Of a DNA stretch of 64,000 nucleotides, positions 16,251-24,741 are shown piece after piece. The notes under the pieces are model-generated. The model saw only the letters and a program-made list of their open reading frames with translations. It did no database searches and was not told where the DNA came from. Origin of the DNA: Phycisphaerae bacterium. GTDB lineage: Bacteria; Planctomycetota; Phycisphaerae; JAJVII01. How positions within the stretch are numbered: the first letter of the stretch is position 1; each line of letters opens with the position of its first letter. Made by a program: the position numbers and the translations under genes. Where the stretch lies: positions 1 to 64,000 of the forward strand of contig JAJVII010000039.1 in the NCBI GenBank assembly GCA_022072085.1, written 5' to 3'.

Positions 16251-17435
16251 ATGTCCGACGCGCTGACCCAACGCATCGACGCGATGTATGGCGACCTGGT
16301 CGCCATCCGACACGAACTGCACGCTCATCCGGAACTGAGTTACGAGGAGCACGAGACCGCCCGGCGGATCCGCGGCTGGCTGGGCGCGATCGACGGGCTC
16401 GATGTGCGCACCGGGTTGGCCGGCGGAACCGGCACGGTCGCGACGCTGACCGGGGGGCTTCCCGGGCCGACGATCGCCCTGCGGGCCGACATCGACGCCC
16501 TGCCGATCGCCGAGCAGACCGGCCTGCCGTACGCCTCGACCCGCGCGGGCGTGATGCACGCCTGCGGGCACGACGGGCACATGACCTGCCTGCTGGGGAC
16601 AGCCCGGCTGCTGGCGGCAATGCGGCCGGCGATCCGTGGCCAGGTGCGGTTCCTCTTCCAGCCGGCAGAGGAGGGTGGCGCCGGGGCGGCCCGCATGATC
16701 GAGGACGGGGCCCTCGACGGTGTGGACGCGATCTTCGGTCTGCACGGCTGGCCCGGGCGGCCCGTCGGCCACGTCGCGACGCGGCCAGGGGCGCTGATGG
16801 CCTCCACCGACGGATTCTACATTACGATTCACGGCAGCGGCTCGCACGGCGCCTACCCGCACATCGGCCGCGACCCGATCCTGGCCGCCAGCCAGGTGGT
16901 GCTCGCGCTTCAGACGATCGTGTCGCGGCGCAAGGACCCGCGCAACCCGGGCGTGGTGACGGTCGGCCAATTCCACGGCGGCACCGCAGACAACATCGTG
17001 CCGGAGACCTGCAAGCTGTCGGGCACGATCCGGGCGCTGGACCCGTACACGCGCGAACTGCTCCGCGAGCAGGTCGAGCAGATCGTCCGGGCGTCGGCTG
17101 AGGCGATGGGCTGCCGGGCCGAGATACGCGTCGGCCGCGGGTATCCGGTGACGGTGAACGACCCACGGATGACCGAGCTGGTGGCGGCGACGGCCCGCGA
17201 ACTGGTCGGCGCGGAGAACTTCCACGACGACGAGCCGCCGAGCATGGGCGGCGAGGACTTTGCGTATTATCTGGAGCGCGTTCCCGGCTGCTTCTTCTTC
17301 ATCGGCGCCTGCCCGGCGGGCGCCGACCGCTGGCCCGCGCTGCACACGCCGCAGTACAACTTCGCCGATGACGCCCTGCGCGTCGGCATGCGGATGTTCT
17401 GCGGACTGGTCGAACGCTACCCGTCCGTCGGCTGA
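16251..17435 (+). CDS. M20D amidohydrolase, first of tandem pair
   Basis: A 394-residue cytoplasmic metal-dependent amidohydrolase of the M20D group, which includes IAA-amino-acid, hippurate and N-acetyl-diaminopimelate hydrolases. The metal site is visible in MHACGHDGHMT, in FQPAEEGG with the Glu pair, and in the late SMGGEDFAYY. The start is the ATG at 16251 with GAGGAACG before it; a GTG at 16233 is possible. The ligand cannot be read, but the position two genes after dapF makes an N-acyl-diaminopimelate or peptidoglycan fragment plausible. It is clearly paralogous to the next gene. Confidence 0.85.
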   Translation: MSDALTQRIDAMYGDLVAIRHELHAHPELSYEEHETARRIRGWLGAIDGLDVRTGLAGGTGTVATLTGGLPGPTIALRADIDALPIAEQTGLPYASTRAGVMHACGHDGHMTCLLGTARLLAAMRPAIRGQVRFLFQPAEEGGAGAARMIEDGALDGVDAIFGLHGWPGRPVGHVATRPGALMASTDGFYITIHGSGSHGAYPHIGRDPILAASQVVLALQTIVSRRKDPRNPGVVTVGQFHGGTADNIVPETCKLSGTIRALDPYTRELLREQVEQIVRASAEAMGCRAEIRVGRGYPVTVNDPRMTELVAATARELVGAENFHDDEPPSMGGEDFAYYLERVPGCFFFIGACPAGADRWPALHTPQYNFADDALRVGMRMFCGLVERYPSVG

Positions 17436-17459
17436 CGCCGCGGCGGCATACGGTGAACC

Positions 17460-18665
17460 ATGAGCGATGCGATCGGACAGGAAGTGGATGCCCGTTTCGA
17501 GCGGCTGGTCGCGATCCGCCACGAGCTGCACGCGCATCCCGAGGTGTCGTGGCAGGAGCACGAGACGGCCCGGCGGCTAGCGGGCTGGCTGGGTGAAATT
17601 CCCGGGCTGACGGTGAAGACCGGCCTGGGCAAGGGGACCGGCCTGCTGGCTGAACTGGACACCGGCCGCCCCGGTCCGGTGATCGCCCTGCGGGCCGACA
17701 TCGACGCGCTGCCGGTGCAGGAGGAGAACGACTTCGCGTGGAAGTCGACCCGCCCCGGCGTGATGCACGCCTGCGGGCACGAGGGGCACACGACCTGCCT
17801 GCTGGGGGCGGCGATGGTGCTGGCGTCGATGCGCGATCGGCTGACGGGGCGCGTGCGGTTCATTTTCCAGCCGGCCGAGGAGGCCGGGCCCGGGGCCGTC
17901 GCGATGATCGCCGACGGCGTGCTGGACGATCCGCCCGTGCAGGCGATCTTCGCCCTGCACGGCTCGCCGGAGGCCAAGGTCGGCGCGGTGCTCATCAGTC
18001 CGACGGCCAGCCACGCGTCGGCCGACTCGTGGAAGGCCCGCATCGTCGGCCGGGGCTGCCACGGCGGCTACCCGGCCAACGGCATCGACCCGATCATGAC
18101 CGCCGGCCAGGCGCTGGTGGCGCTTCAGACGGCTGTCTCGCGCAACGTCGACCCCCTTCGGCCGGGCGTGGTCACCGTCGGCAGCATCCACGGCGGGTCC
18201 GCGGGCAACGTCATCCCCGACGCCGTCGAACTGCTGGGGACCATCCGCGCCCAGGATCCCGACACGCGGCAGCTCCTGCACCGCCGCGTGCGCGAGATCG
18301 TCACCGGCGTGGCCGCGTCGATGGGCTGCACCGCGGAGCTGACCCTCGGCTCGGGCTACCCGCCCAACATCAACGACGCCCGGCTGTCGCGCTGGGTTGG
18401 CGAACTGGCGGCCGAGACGCTCGGGCCGGCGGCCGTCGACGCCAACCGCCGGGCCGGCATGGGCGGCGAGGACTTCGCCTTCTACGCCCAGAAAGTCCCG
18501 TCGTGCTTCTTCTATGTGGGCACCTGCCCGCCCGGCCGCGACGGGTGGCCTTCGCTGCACAACCCCCGCTACGACTTCTCCGACGGCGCGATCCGCGTCG
18601 GCGTGGGCCTGCTCAGCCGCATCGTCGAACGGGCCAGCCAAGCCGGCCTGCCGCTGGGGCAGTAG
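17460..18665 (+). CDS. M20D amidohydrolase, second of tandem pair
   Basis: A 401-residue paralogue of the preceding gene, 24 bases downstream, sharing the opening motif (VAIRHELHAHPE) and the general layout, so the pair came from tandem duplication. The metal-site motif reads MHACGHEGHTT: the Asp usual in CGHDGH is replaced by Glu. FQPAEEAG and GMGGEDFAFY are kept. The Asp-to-Glu change lies in the active site and may alter metal or substrate preference. A role in acyl-amino-acid or diaminopimelate metabolism is inferred from the neighbours. Confidence 0.83.
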   Translation: MSDAIGQEVDARFERLVAIRHELHAHPEVSWQEHETARRLAGWLGEIPGLTVKTGLGKGTGLLAELDTGRPGPVIALRADIDALPVQEENDFAWKSTRPGVMHACGHEGHTTCLLGAAMVLASMRDRLTGRVRFIFQPAEEAGPGAVAMIADGVLDDPPVQAIFALHGSPEAKVGAVLISPTASHASADSWKARIVGRGCHGGYPANGIDPIMTAGQALVALQTAVSRNVDPLRPGVVTVGSIHGGSAGNVIPDAVELLGTIRAQDPDTRQLLHRRVREIVTGVAASMGCTAELTLGSGYPPNINDARLSRWVGELAAETLGPAAVDANRRAGMGGEDFAFYAQKVPSCFFYVGTCPPGRDGWPSLHNPRYDFSDGAIRVGVGLLSRIVERASQAGLPLGQ

Positions 18666-18743
18666 CCTCCGGCCTGCCGGGGCCTTGCCTCGCAGCCGCC
18701 GGTTGACTGCGCCGAAACGCGGCTACCATATCAGTGTGGTTGA

Positions 18744-18780
18744 GTGGCAGCGGCGGGGACGCTCCCTCACGGTCGCGGCT
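18744..18780. repeat. Short dispersed repeat of the 'GACGCTCCCTCACGGTCGCGG' kind
   Basis: A GC-rich stretch containing GACGCTCCCTCACGGTCGC. I recall this sequence from many planctomycete intergenic regions, where its translation gives the spurious text SRDREGA. Only one copy is seen in this window, so the call rests on memory. Confidence 0.3.
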
Positions 18781-18821
18781 AAGCGATCGGGTGTGACAAG
18801 TCCAGGAAGGAAGGCACACAG

Positions 18822-19793
18822 ATGATCCGCAGAATAGGCTTTGCATTGTGCGTCGGGCCATTGCTGCTGGCAGCCGGGTGCGAGAAGCCCGCGACTTCCG
18901 GCGAGCAGGCCGCCGCCCCGCCGCCGGTCCGCACGGACCTGCTCGTGTCGGCCGACTGGCTGGCCAAGAACCTGGGCGACCCCAAGGTCGTCGTCGTGGA
19001 CGTCGGGCGCGACGACGCGGCCTACCGCCAGGGGCACATCCCCGGGGCCCGGTTCCTGGCGTGGGACGCCATCGCGACCACGCGGGAGGGCGTGCTGAAC
19101 GAACTGAGGCCGGTCGATGAACTGGTCGCCGTCGTACGCAAGCTCGGCATCGCCAACGACAGCCGCGTCGTGCTCTACGACGGGGGTGTCGGCATCGCCG
19201 CGTCGCGGGCCTACGTCACGCTGGACTACCTGGGCATGGGCGACCGGACGGCGCTGCTGGACGGGCAGTGGGCGCGGTGGAAGAAGGACGGGCGGCCGGT
19301 CTCGATGGACGCGCCGGTTTTGGTCGAGTCGAAGTTCGTCCCGCACCTGAACCCGACGATCATCGCGTCGCTGGACAACGTCCGCGACGCCTCGCGGGAC
19401 GCGACCCACCTGCACCGCGCCCCGGTCAGCCTGATCGACGCCCGCGCGCCGTCGGAATACCTCGGCGAGAAGAGCGGCGAAAATGTGCCGCGCGGCGGGC
19501 ACATCCCCGGGGCCGCCAACGTCTTTTCCAACGACAACGTCGTCAGCGCGGACGACCCGGTGTTCAAGTCGCCGGCGCAGCTCCGCGAGATGTACGGGTT
19601 GGCCGGCGTCCAGACCGGCAACCAGGTCATCTCCTACTGCCGCACGGGCGGGCAGGCGTCGCTGGCCTACTTCACGTTGAAGTACCTCGGCTACAAGCCC
19701 GCGCTCTATGACGGCTCGTTCAGCCAGTGGAGCAGTTGCACCGACACGCCGGTGACCGCCGGCGCCGAGAAGCCGAAACCGGGCGAACGGTGA
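18822..19793 (+). CDS. Rhodanese-family sulfurtransferase lipoprotein
   Basis: A 323-residue lipoprotein with lipobox LLAAGC (cleavage before Cys at about residue 20). It has two rhodanese domains, as in thiosulfate:cyanide sulfurtransferases. The first (about 45-165) lacks the catalytic Cys, with LYDGGVGIAASRA at the loop. The second (about 200-310) has it in VISYCRTGGQASLAYF. It would transfer sulfur in the periplasm, tethered to a membrane. The start has AGGAAGGAAGG a few bases upstream. A strong bidirectional terminator follows the gene. Confidence 0.88.
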   Translation: MIRRIGFALCVGPLLLAAGCEKPATSGEQAAAPPPVRTDLLVSADWLAKNLGDPKVVVVDVGRDDAAYRQGHIPGARFLAWDAIATTREGVLNELRPVDELVAVVRKLGIANDSRVVLYDGGVGIAASRAYVTLDYLGMGDRTALLDGQWARWKKDGRPVSMDAPVLVESKFVPHLNPTIIASLDNVRDASRDATHLHRAPVSLIDARAPSEYLGEKSGENVPRGGHIPGAANVFSNDNVVSADDPVFKSPAQLREMYGLAGVQTGNQVISYCRTGGQASLAYFTLKYLGYKPALYDGSFSQWSSCTDTPVTAGAEKPKPGER

Positions 19794-19822
19794 GAAACGC
19801 CCCTTCGGATTGAGATGCTGCG

Positions 19823-19856
19823 AAAGAGCCCAGCCAAGGCCCTGGCTGGGCTTTCT
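19823..19856. terminator. Bidirectional hairpin terminator
   Basis: AAAGAGCCCAGCCA pairs with TGGCTGGGCTTTCT over a short loop, between the convergent rhodanese and hydrolase genes. A-rich and T-rich flanks allow it to work both ways. The same stem (AGCCCAGCC...GGCTGGGCT) occurs again at 55860-55889. Confidence 0.75.
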
Positions 19857-19866
19857 CGTCATGCGG

Positions 19867-20832
19867 CTACGGCGCATCATCCGCCGGTGCCGTGGCGGGG
19901 TGATCCTTCCGCGCCATCTCGTCCAGTTCGTCGATGCGGTCGGCCAGCCAGTCGGTTCGGCCGATCTCGCTGGCGTGGCCGTCGAACTTGAGGGTGATCA
20001 GCTTCCTGGGCCCCGCGGCGGCAGCCACGATGTGCTCGCCGTGCTGGTAAGGCACGAAGGTGTCCAGCAGCCCGTGGACCAGCAGCAGCGGGCAGCGCAG
20101 CCGGGCGGCGGCGTCGAGCGTCGAGGCGTCGTCGGGATTGAAGCCCCCCTTCGCGGCCGCACGGCGGAGGGCCTCGTCGTATTCCTCGGGCTTGTCGAGG
20201 GCGAGGATGCGGCGGGTGATTTCGCGGCAGCTTTCCGGCGGGGCGACGGCCATCACGCCGCGCACGCGCGGGTCGATGGCGGCGTACTGGATCGCGACCA
20301 TCCCGCCCAGCGACGCTCCAAACGCAAGGATGCGCGGGTCGATCGCCCCGCGTTTCAGCAGGTCGTCCACGACCAGCTTGATGTCGCGCTTCTCTTTCGC
20401 GCCCCAGGTAATGTATCGGCCTTCACTTCGCCCGTGGCCCCGCAGGTCGGGCAGCACCACGTCCCAGCCGCGGTTGGCCAGCCGCTCGCCGAGGTCCAGG
20501 AACCACGTCTTGCTCGCCAGCAGCGGATGCAGCACGACCACCGTGCCGCGGGTGACGCGATTGAACGGCGGGACGGTCGGGATCAGCCGGCTGCGGATGA
20601 CCCAAACGTCCAGCTTGACGCCGTCGACGCCCGGCATAACGTAGCCGGCCGAGATGCGGCCCTGGCGGACCATGTCGTCGGCGGTCCCCGTCAGCCCGAG
20701 CATAACCTGGCCGGGGACCGACGCCGGCTTGATGAGCCGGTCGGCCTTGGCATCGTAGTCGACCTTGCAGCCGGCGGCCGGCAGCATCAGCAGCGGCGCG
20801 GCGGCGAGGATCGCACGGCGGAGCAATTGCAC
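19867..20832 (-). CDS. Alpha/beta hydrolase lipoprotein
   Basis: A 321-residue exported hydrolase with a lipobox (MLPAAGC near residue 22). The alpha/beta fold shows the oxyanion region VVVLHPLLASKTWF, the nucleophile elbow FGASLGGMVA, an acid candidate in HGLLDTFVPY and a terminal His candidate in FDGHASEIG. PDLRGHGRSEG is typical of the family. The natural substrate is unknown; an ester or peptide is likely. It follows ThuA by 23 bases in the same direction, so the two may form an operon. Confidence 0.8.
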   Translation of the reverse strand: MQLLRRAILAAAPLLMLPAAGCKVDYDAKADRLIKPASVPGQVMLGLTGTADDMVRQGRISAGYVMPGVDGVKLDVWVIRSRLIPTVPPFNRVTRGTVVVLHPLLASKTWFLDLGERLANRGWDVVLPDLRGHGRSEGRYITWGAKEKRDIKLVVDDLLKRGAIDPRILAFGASLGGMVAIQYAAIDPRVRGVMAVAPPESCREITRRILALDKPEEYDEALRRAAAKGGFNPDDASTLDAAARLRCPLLLVHGLLDTFVPYQHGEHIVAAAAGPRKLITLKFDGHASEIGRTDWLADRIDELDEMARKDHPATAPADDAP

Positions 20833-20855
20833 GCGTCACCCCCATCTCTTCGGAG

Positions 20856-21587
20856 TCAGGCCAACTTCTCCATCGGTTCCTTGACGTGCCGAACGTCATT
20901 GACGGGCCCGCGGTCGCCGGCGCACCACTGGACGGCGTTGGTGATGACCCGCATGACGTTCGCGTCCTTGTAGATCGGGAAGGTCTCGTGCCCGGGGCGG
21001 AAGTAGAACACCCGGCCGCGGCCGCGGTGCCAGCAGCAGCCGCTGCGGAAGACCTCGCCCCCGGCGAACCACGAGACGAACACCAGGTGGTCGGGATTGG
21101 GGATGTCGAAGATCTCGCCGTACATCTCGGTCTGCGGCAGCTCGAAGTAGGCCCCGACGCCCGCGGCGATCGGGTGGGCTGCGTCGATCACCCACAGCCG
21201 CTCCTTCTCGCCGATCTCGCGCCACAGCAGCGAGCACTTGGTGCCCATCAGCCGCTTGAAGATCTTGGAGAAGTGCGCCGAGTGCAGGCAGATGATGCCC
21301 ATGCCGTCGAGCACGCGCTGGTGGACGCGGTCGACGATCTCGTCCTTGACGTCCTTGTGGGCGCAGTGGCCCCACCAGGTCAGCACGTCGGTGTTGTCCA
21401 GCACCTCTTGGGTCAGGCCGTGCTCGGGCTGGTCCAGCGTCGCGGTGCGGGCGACGATGCCCGGCTGGGCGTTGAGGTGATCGGCGATGACCTGGTGCAT
21501 GCCCTTGGGGTAAACCTTGCGGGCCGGGTGGTCGGGTTTCTGCTCGTGGCGGAATTCGTTCCAGACGGTGACGCGGATGTCGGCCAT
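20856..21587 (-). CDS. ThuA-domain protein
   Basis: A 243-residue protein of the ThuA (trehalose utilisation) family, a glutamine-amidotransferase-like fold common in planctomycetes. Features include [11 protein letters not shown] at the start, [11 protein letters not shown], and [14 protein letters not shown], where the family's conserved elements lie. The end ([15 protein letters not shown]) is also characteristic. AGGAG precedes the ATG. The biochemical reaction of the family is not settled; a sugar or glycan-processing role is usual. It has a long upstream region with a repeat island and a hairpin terminator on its own strand. Confidence 0.85.
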   Translation of the reverse strand: MADIRVTVWNEFRHEQKPDHPARKVYPKGMHQVIADHLNAQPGIVARTATLDQPEHGLTQEVLDNTDVLTWWGHCAHKDVKDEIVDRVHQRVLDGMGIICLHSAHFSKIFKRLMGTKCSLLWREIGEKERLWVIDAAHPIAAGVGAYFELPQTEMYGEIFDIPNPDHLVFVSWFAGGEVFRSGCCWHRGRGRVFYFRPGHETFPIYKDANVMRVITNAVQWCAGDRGPVNDVRHVKEPMEKLA

Positions 21588-21689
21588 TGCGGGGTTCTCC
21601 TGGTTGATTGCCGGTTACGCGACGACGACAGGTGGCCACTATATCGCGTCGCGAGCGGCCGGGCAATTGGGCGCCGGCCGGCGACAGGC

Positions 21690-21797
21690 GGAACACGGAT
21701 GGCACGGATTTCACCGACTGACCGGGGCGGAGAATCGCATTTCCAAACAGACTCCCTTTCCGTGTAATCCGTCTTGATCCGCGAAATCCGTGTTCCT
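21690..21797. repeat. Inverted intergenic repeat (GAACACGGAT type)
   Basis: GGAACACGGATGGCACGGATTT at the left faces the reverse complement of the same motif (ATCCGTCTTGATCCGCGAAATCCGTGTTCC) at the right, around a core of about 50 bases. The arms are imperfect repeats of CACGGAT. It lies in the 500-base leader region of thuA. No protein is encoded. Confidence 0.65.
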
Positions 21798-21830
21798 TCG
21801 TCTCTTCGCGGCCCCGGCGGGGGGTAGGCG

Positions 21831-21877
21831 AAAAAATATGGGCCACTGCTGGCCGGGCGACCAGGCAGATGGCCCAT
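21831..21877 (-). terminator. Intrinsic terminator on the minus strand
   Basis: ATGGGCCA (21838-21845) pairs with TGGCCCAT (21870-21877), and the inner CTG...CCAG continues the stem with one bulge. Read on the minus strand the hairpin is followed by ATTTTTTC, the pattern of a Rho-independent terminator. No minus-strand gene lies upstream within the next 200 bases, so it would end a short leader or small RNA before thuA. Confidence 0.55.
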
Positions 21878-22090
21878 GCGCTGGGATGGGTGATGAAGCC
21901 GATTTTAGTGCACCTCGGGCGCTGACCTGGGAAGGCCGGGTTCCCCCAACCACTTTCCCTGTTATCAAACTTCCCGACGTGCGTTACAGTGATATAAACG
22001 CTCGGGGGGGAGGAGAAGTTTCGCGGATTCGCAAGAAAGTTTTCGCCGGGCCCGCCGACCTGACAACAGGCCCAGCTTCGGGGAACCGAC

Positions 22091-23371
22091 ATGCAGGATG
22101 CTCCCGCCCAGTCGCAACACGTCACCGACACCTATGGCCAACGCTTCGACCGCCGCCGCCCCGACGATCCGCCGCCCCCGCCCGTGCCCACGCTGACGAT
22201 CGACGACCCCGAGACGCGGCAGCGGGTCAGCGGCATGAGCGGCTGGTTCAGCGAGTCGTTCGTCGCCGGGGCGCTCTACGTGCTGGCCTGCCTCATCGGC
22301 GCGATGGGCGTGCTGGGCGGGCTGATGCGGCTGAACGAGGTGGCCGACTCCGGCGTCCGCCTGGTCGACGCGGTGACCGTGGCCGGGCTGATCATCGGGG
22401 GCCTGGCGCTGGGCGGGGTGCTGGTCGGACTGGCGGCGCTGCTGGGGGCGCTGGGCCGACTGCGGCGGAACTTCCGCGACCAGGCCCACGCCCTGAGCGA
22501 CCTGTCCGAGCGGATCGAGCGGCTGGGCCACCTCGCGGTTGACCCGGCCATGATCGACCGGCTGGAGGAGCGGCTGGGCCGACTGGACGAGGGCGTCCGC
22601 GACGTGGCGCACAACAGCCTGCTGGACGAGCAGGCCCGCGGCGAAAAGCGCCGCCAGCTCTCGGCCCGCGAGCGCGACCAGACCGTCGAGCAGATCCGCC
22701 GCGAGATGGCCAACGGCGAGTGGGACCGGGCCCGGCTGTCGATCGAGCGGCTGCGGCTGAACTTCCCCGGCGAGGCCGATTCGGCTGCCCGGCTGGAGGA
22801 GGAACTGGAGGTCCGCCGCCACCAGGCCGAGGCCGAGGACATCGTTGCGACCCGCCGACAGGTGGACGAACTGATGAGCGTGTCGGCGTGGGACCGGGCG
22901 GTGGCGGCAGCCCAGGAACTCGTGCTCAAGCACCCCGACTCGATGGGCGCCAAAGGGCTGCTGGCCCGCGTGGACCGCGAGCGGAAGCTCGCTGAGGAGC
23001 AGCAGCGGCAGGGGCTCTACGCCCAGATTCAGCGGCATACGTCCCGCCGCGAGTGGTCCGACGCGATGCAGGTGGCCGACCGGCTGATCGGCCTGTTCCC
23101 GCACTCGATTGAAGCCGAGGCGGTCAAGGCGCAGATGGAGACGCTGTCGGCCAACGCGGAGATTCAGCATCGCCAGAAGGTCGAGCTGGCGATCCGCGAC
23201 CTGGTCAAGCGGCAGCGTTTCGCCGAGGCCATCCAGCTTTCCGAACAACTCATCGGGACCTACCCCAGTTCCCCGCAGGCCAACGCCCTCCGCGACCAGC
23301 TCCCGCGCCTGAAGGAACGGGCCGCCGAGATCGACAAGGAGGCCCGCAAGCGCCGCGTTCAGTGGGAGTGA
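22091..23371 (+). CDS. Membrane protein with coiled coil and TPR-like repeats
   Basis: A 426-residue protein. A disordered, Pro-rich cytoplasmic N-terminus (PPPPPVPTLTIDDPE) is followed by two membrane helices (about residues 58-80 and 95-120). The rest is helical: a coiled coil with DLSERIERLGHLAVD and DRLEERLGRLDEGV, then TPR-like repeats with the pattern WDRARLSIERLRLNFPGEAD, WDRAVAAAQELVLKHPDS, WSDAMQVADRLIGLFPHS and FAEAIQLSEQLIGTYPSS. The four similar repeats are clear by eye. It would scaffold or recruit partners at the membrane. No enzyme motif is visible and no named family is recognised. Confidence 0.65.
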   Translation: MQDAPAQSQHVTDTYGQRFDRRRPDDPPPPPVPTLTIDDPETRQRVSGMSGWFSESFVAGALYVLACLIGAMGVLGGLMRLNEVADSGVRLVDAVTVAGLIIGGLALGGVLVGLAALLGALGRLRRNFRDQAHALSDLSERIERLGHLAVDPAMIDRLEERLGRLDEGVRDVAHNSLLDEQARGEKRRQLSARERDQTVEQIRREMANGEWDRARLSIERLRLNFPGEADSAARLEEELEVRRHQAEAEDIVATRRQVDELMSVSAWDRAVAAAQELVLKHPDSMGAKGLLARVDRERKLAEEQQRQGLYAQIQRHTSRREWSDAMQVADRLIGLFPHSIEAEAVKAQMETLSANAEIQHRQKVELAIRDLVKRQRFAEAIQLSEQLIGTYPSSPQANALRDQLPRLKERAAEIDKEARKRRVQWE

Positions 23372-23375
23372 GGGC

Positions 23376-23490
23376 AATGGCGAATGGCGAAGGAATGTCG
23401 AAGCTCAAATGACGAATGCGGAACCGGGTGTCTTCCTTCGGTATTGGATATTCGTCATTGATTCGACATTCGACATTCGACATTGAGTCT
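23376..23490. repeat. Inverted intergenic repeat (ATTCGACATT type)
   Basis: A GAATGTCG/GACGAAT block on the left (about 23393-23420) faces tandem ATTCGACATT units (23452-23487) on the right, which read as the reverse complement of the left arm. This resembles other islands in the window in layout but uses a different unit. It fills the gap between the TPR-like gene and the peptidase gene. Confidence 0.6.
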
Positions 23491-23559
23491 CTCCTGCCGG
23501 CCTCGTATATTCGATCCGCATCGCAAGCCATTCCCGACTCGATGAAAGGGTCCGTCCGC

Positions 23560-24741
23560 ATGAATGCACGCCACCGCCGCATCCTGCTGGAGGTCTGCTC
23601 GCTGCCGACGGCGCCGTTTGTCGAGACGGCCGTCCAGCTTTACGTCCGCCGATTCGTCGCGGCCCGCAAGGGGCTCAGCCTGTCGGCGGACCGGTGGGGA
23701 AATCTGATGGTGACCTATGCCAGGGGACGTCGCCCGGCCGCCGGGCCGCTCTGGCTGATGGCCCACATGGACCACCCCGGCTTCGTGGCTGACGGAATGC
23801 TCGGGCCCTCGCGGCTGCGGGCCCGCTGGTTCGGCGGCGTTGCGGTCGAGTGCTTCCGCGATGCGAAGGTCCGCTTCTTCCTGCCGGACGGGCAGGGCGG
23901 GGTGGCCGCCACGGTCCGCGGGCGCGTGCGGCGGATTCTCACGACGGTCGAACGCCCCGGCACGCGGGCCAACCTGCGCAAACGGCCCGAGGCGGTGGAA
24001 CTGGAAGTGAGCGGCCCGGTCCCTGCGGGCACGCCGGGCATGTGGGATCTGCCGGACGCCGCCATCCGCAACGGCCGACTCTACGCCCGCGGCGTGGACG
24101 ACCTGGGCGAGGTGGCCGCGATGCTCTGCCTGCTGGACGACCTGCATCGCGAGGGATCGCCGGGCCATGTGACCTGCGCGTTCACGCGGGCCGAGGAGGT
24201 CGGCTTCGTCGGGGCGATCGGGATGGCGCGGGAGAAGACGATCCCTGCGGGCGCGACGGTGATCAGCCTGGAGTGCAGCAGCGCCGCGGCCGCCGGCGTG
24301 AAACTGGGCGACGGGCCGATCCTCCGCGTCGGCGACATCGCGACGACGTTCGATCCGCGTACGTCGCTGTGGATCGAGAAGGTTGCGGCGGACCTGGCCC
24401 GGACGCGGCGCGGGTTCACATACCAGCGGCGGCTGATGCCCGGCGGGGCCTGCGAGGCCACCGGCGTCGGGGCCTACGGCTACACCGTTGCTGCGATGTG
24501 CGTGGGGCTGGGCAACTACCACAACATGACGCCGCACAGCCGCATCGGCGCCGAGTCGATCGACGTCGGCGACTTCGACAAGCTTGTCGCCTGGCTGACA
24601 GCGCTGGTGCGGCAGGCCGACCGGCGCGTCGGCATCGAGGCCGGCAGGCGCGAACGGATGGAGCAGACGTTCGCCGGCCACCGCGACCTGCTGGGCCGCT
24701 GGCAGTCAGCGTCCGCGGCGATCACCTCTCCTTTGGCTTGA
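23560..24741 (+). CDS. M42-like metallo-aminopeptidase
   Basis: A 393-residue cytoplasmic co-catalytic metallopeptidase of the M42/M20 type. The metal ligands follow the M42 layout: LMAHMDHPGF (His, Asp), ARGVDDLGEVAAM (bridging Asp), FTRAEEVGFVGA (catalytic Glu pair), and a late His in NMTPHSRIGAESI. The start is taken as 23560, since GAAAGGG lies about 8-10 bases upstream; 23542 is an alternative adding six residues. M42 enzymes trim peptides or act on glucan-linked substrates. The 3' end overlaps the convergent lectin gene by 20 bases. Confidence 0.75.
   Translation: MNARHRRILLEVCSLPTAPFVETAVQLYVRRFVAARKGLSLSADRWGNLMVTYARGRRPAAGPLWLMAHMDHPGFVADGMLGPSRLRARWFGGVAVECFRDAKVRFFLPDGQGGVAATVRGRVRRILTTVERPGTRANLRKRPEAVELEVSGPVPAGTPGMWDLPDAAIRNGRLYARGVDDLGEVAAMLCLLDDLHREGSPGHVTCAFTRAEEVGFVGAIGMAREKTIPAGATVISLECSSAAAAGVKLGDGPILRVGDIATTFDPRTSLWIEKVAADLARTRRGFTYQRRLMPGGACEATGVGAYGYTVAAMCVGLGNYHNMTPHSRIGAESIDVGDFDKLVAWLTALVRQADRRVGIEAGRRERMEQTFAGHRDLLGRWQSASAAITSPLA

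Noticed and set aside
21880-22080. Possible riboswitch aptamer before the minus-strand terminator
   Set aside because: I compared the sequence with the cores of TPP, cobalamin, SAM/SAH and similar classes from memory and found no match, so no class is named.
23446-23490. CRISPR-like tandem ATTCGACATT units
   Set aside because: The units are about 10 bases, directly adjacent, without spacers and with no cas genes near; they belong to a facing-arm repeat island.
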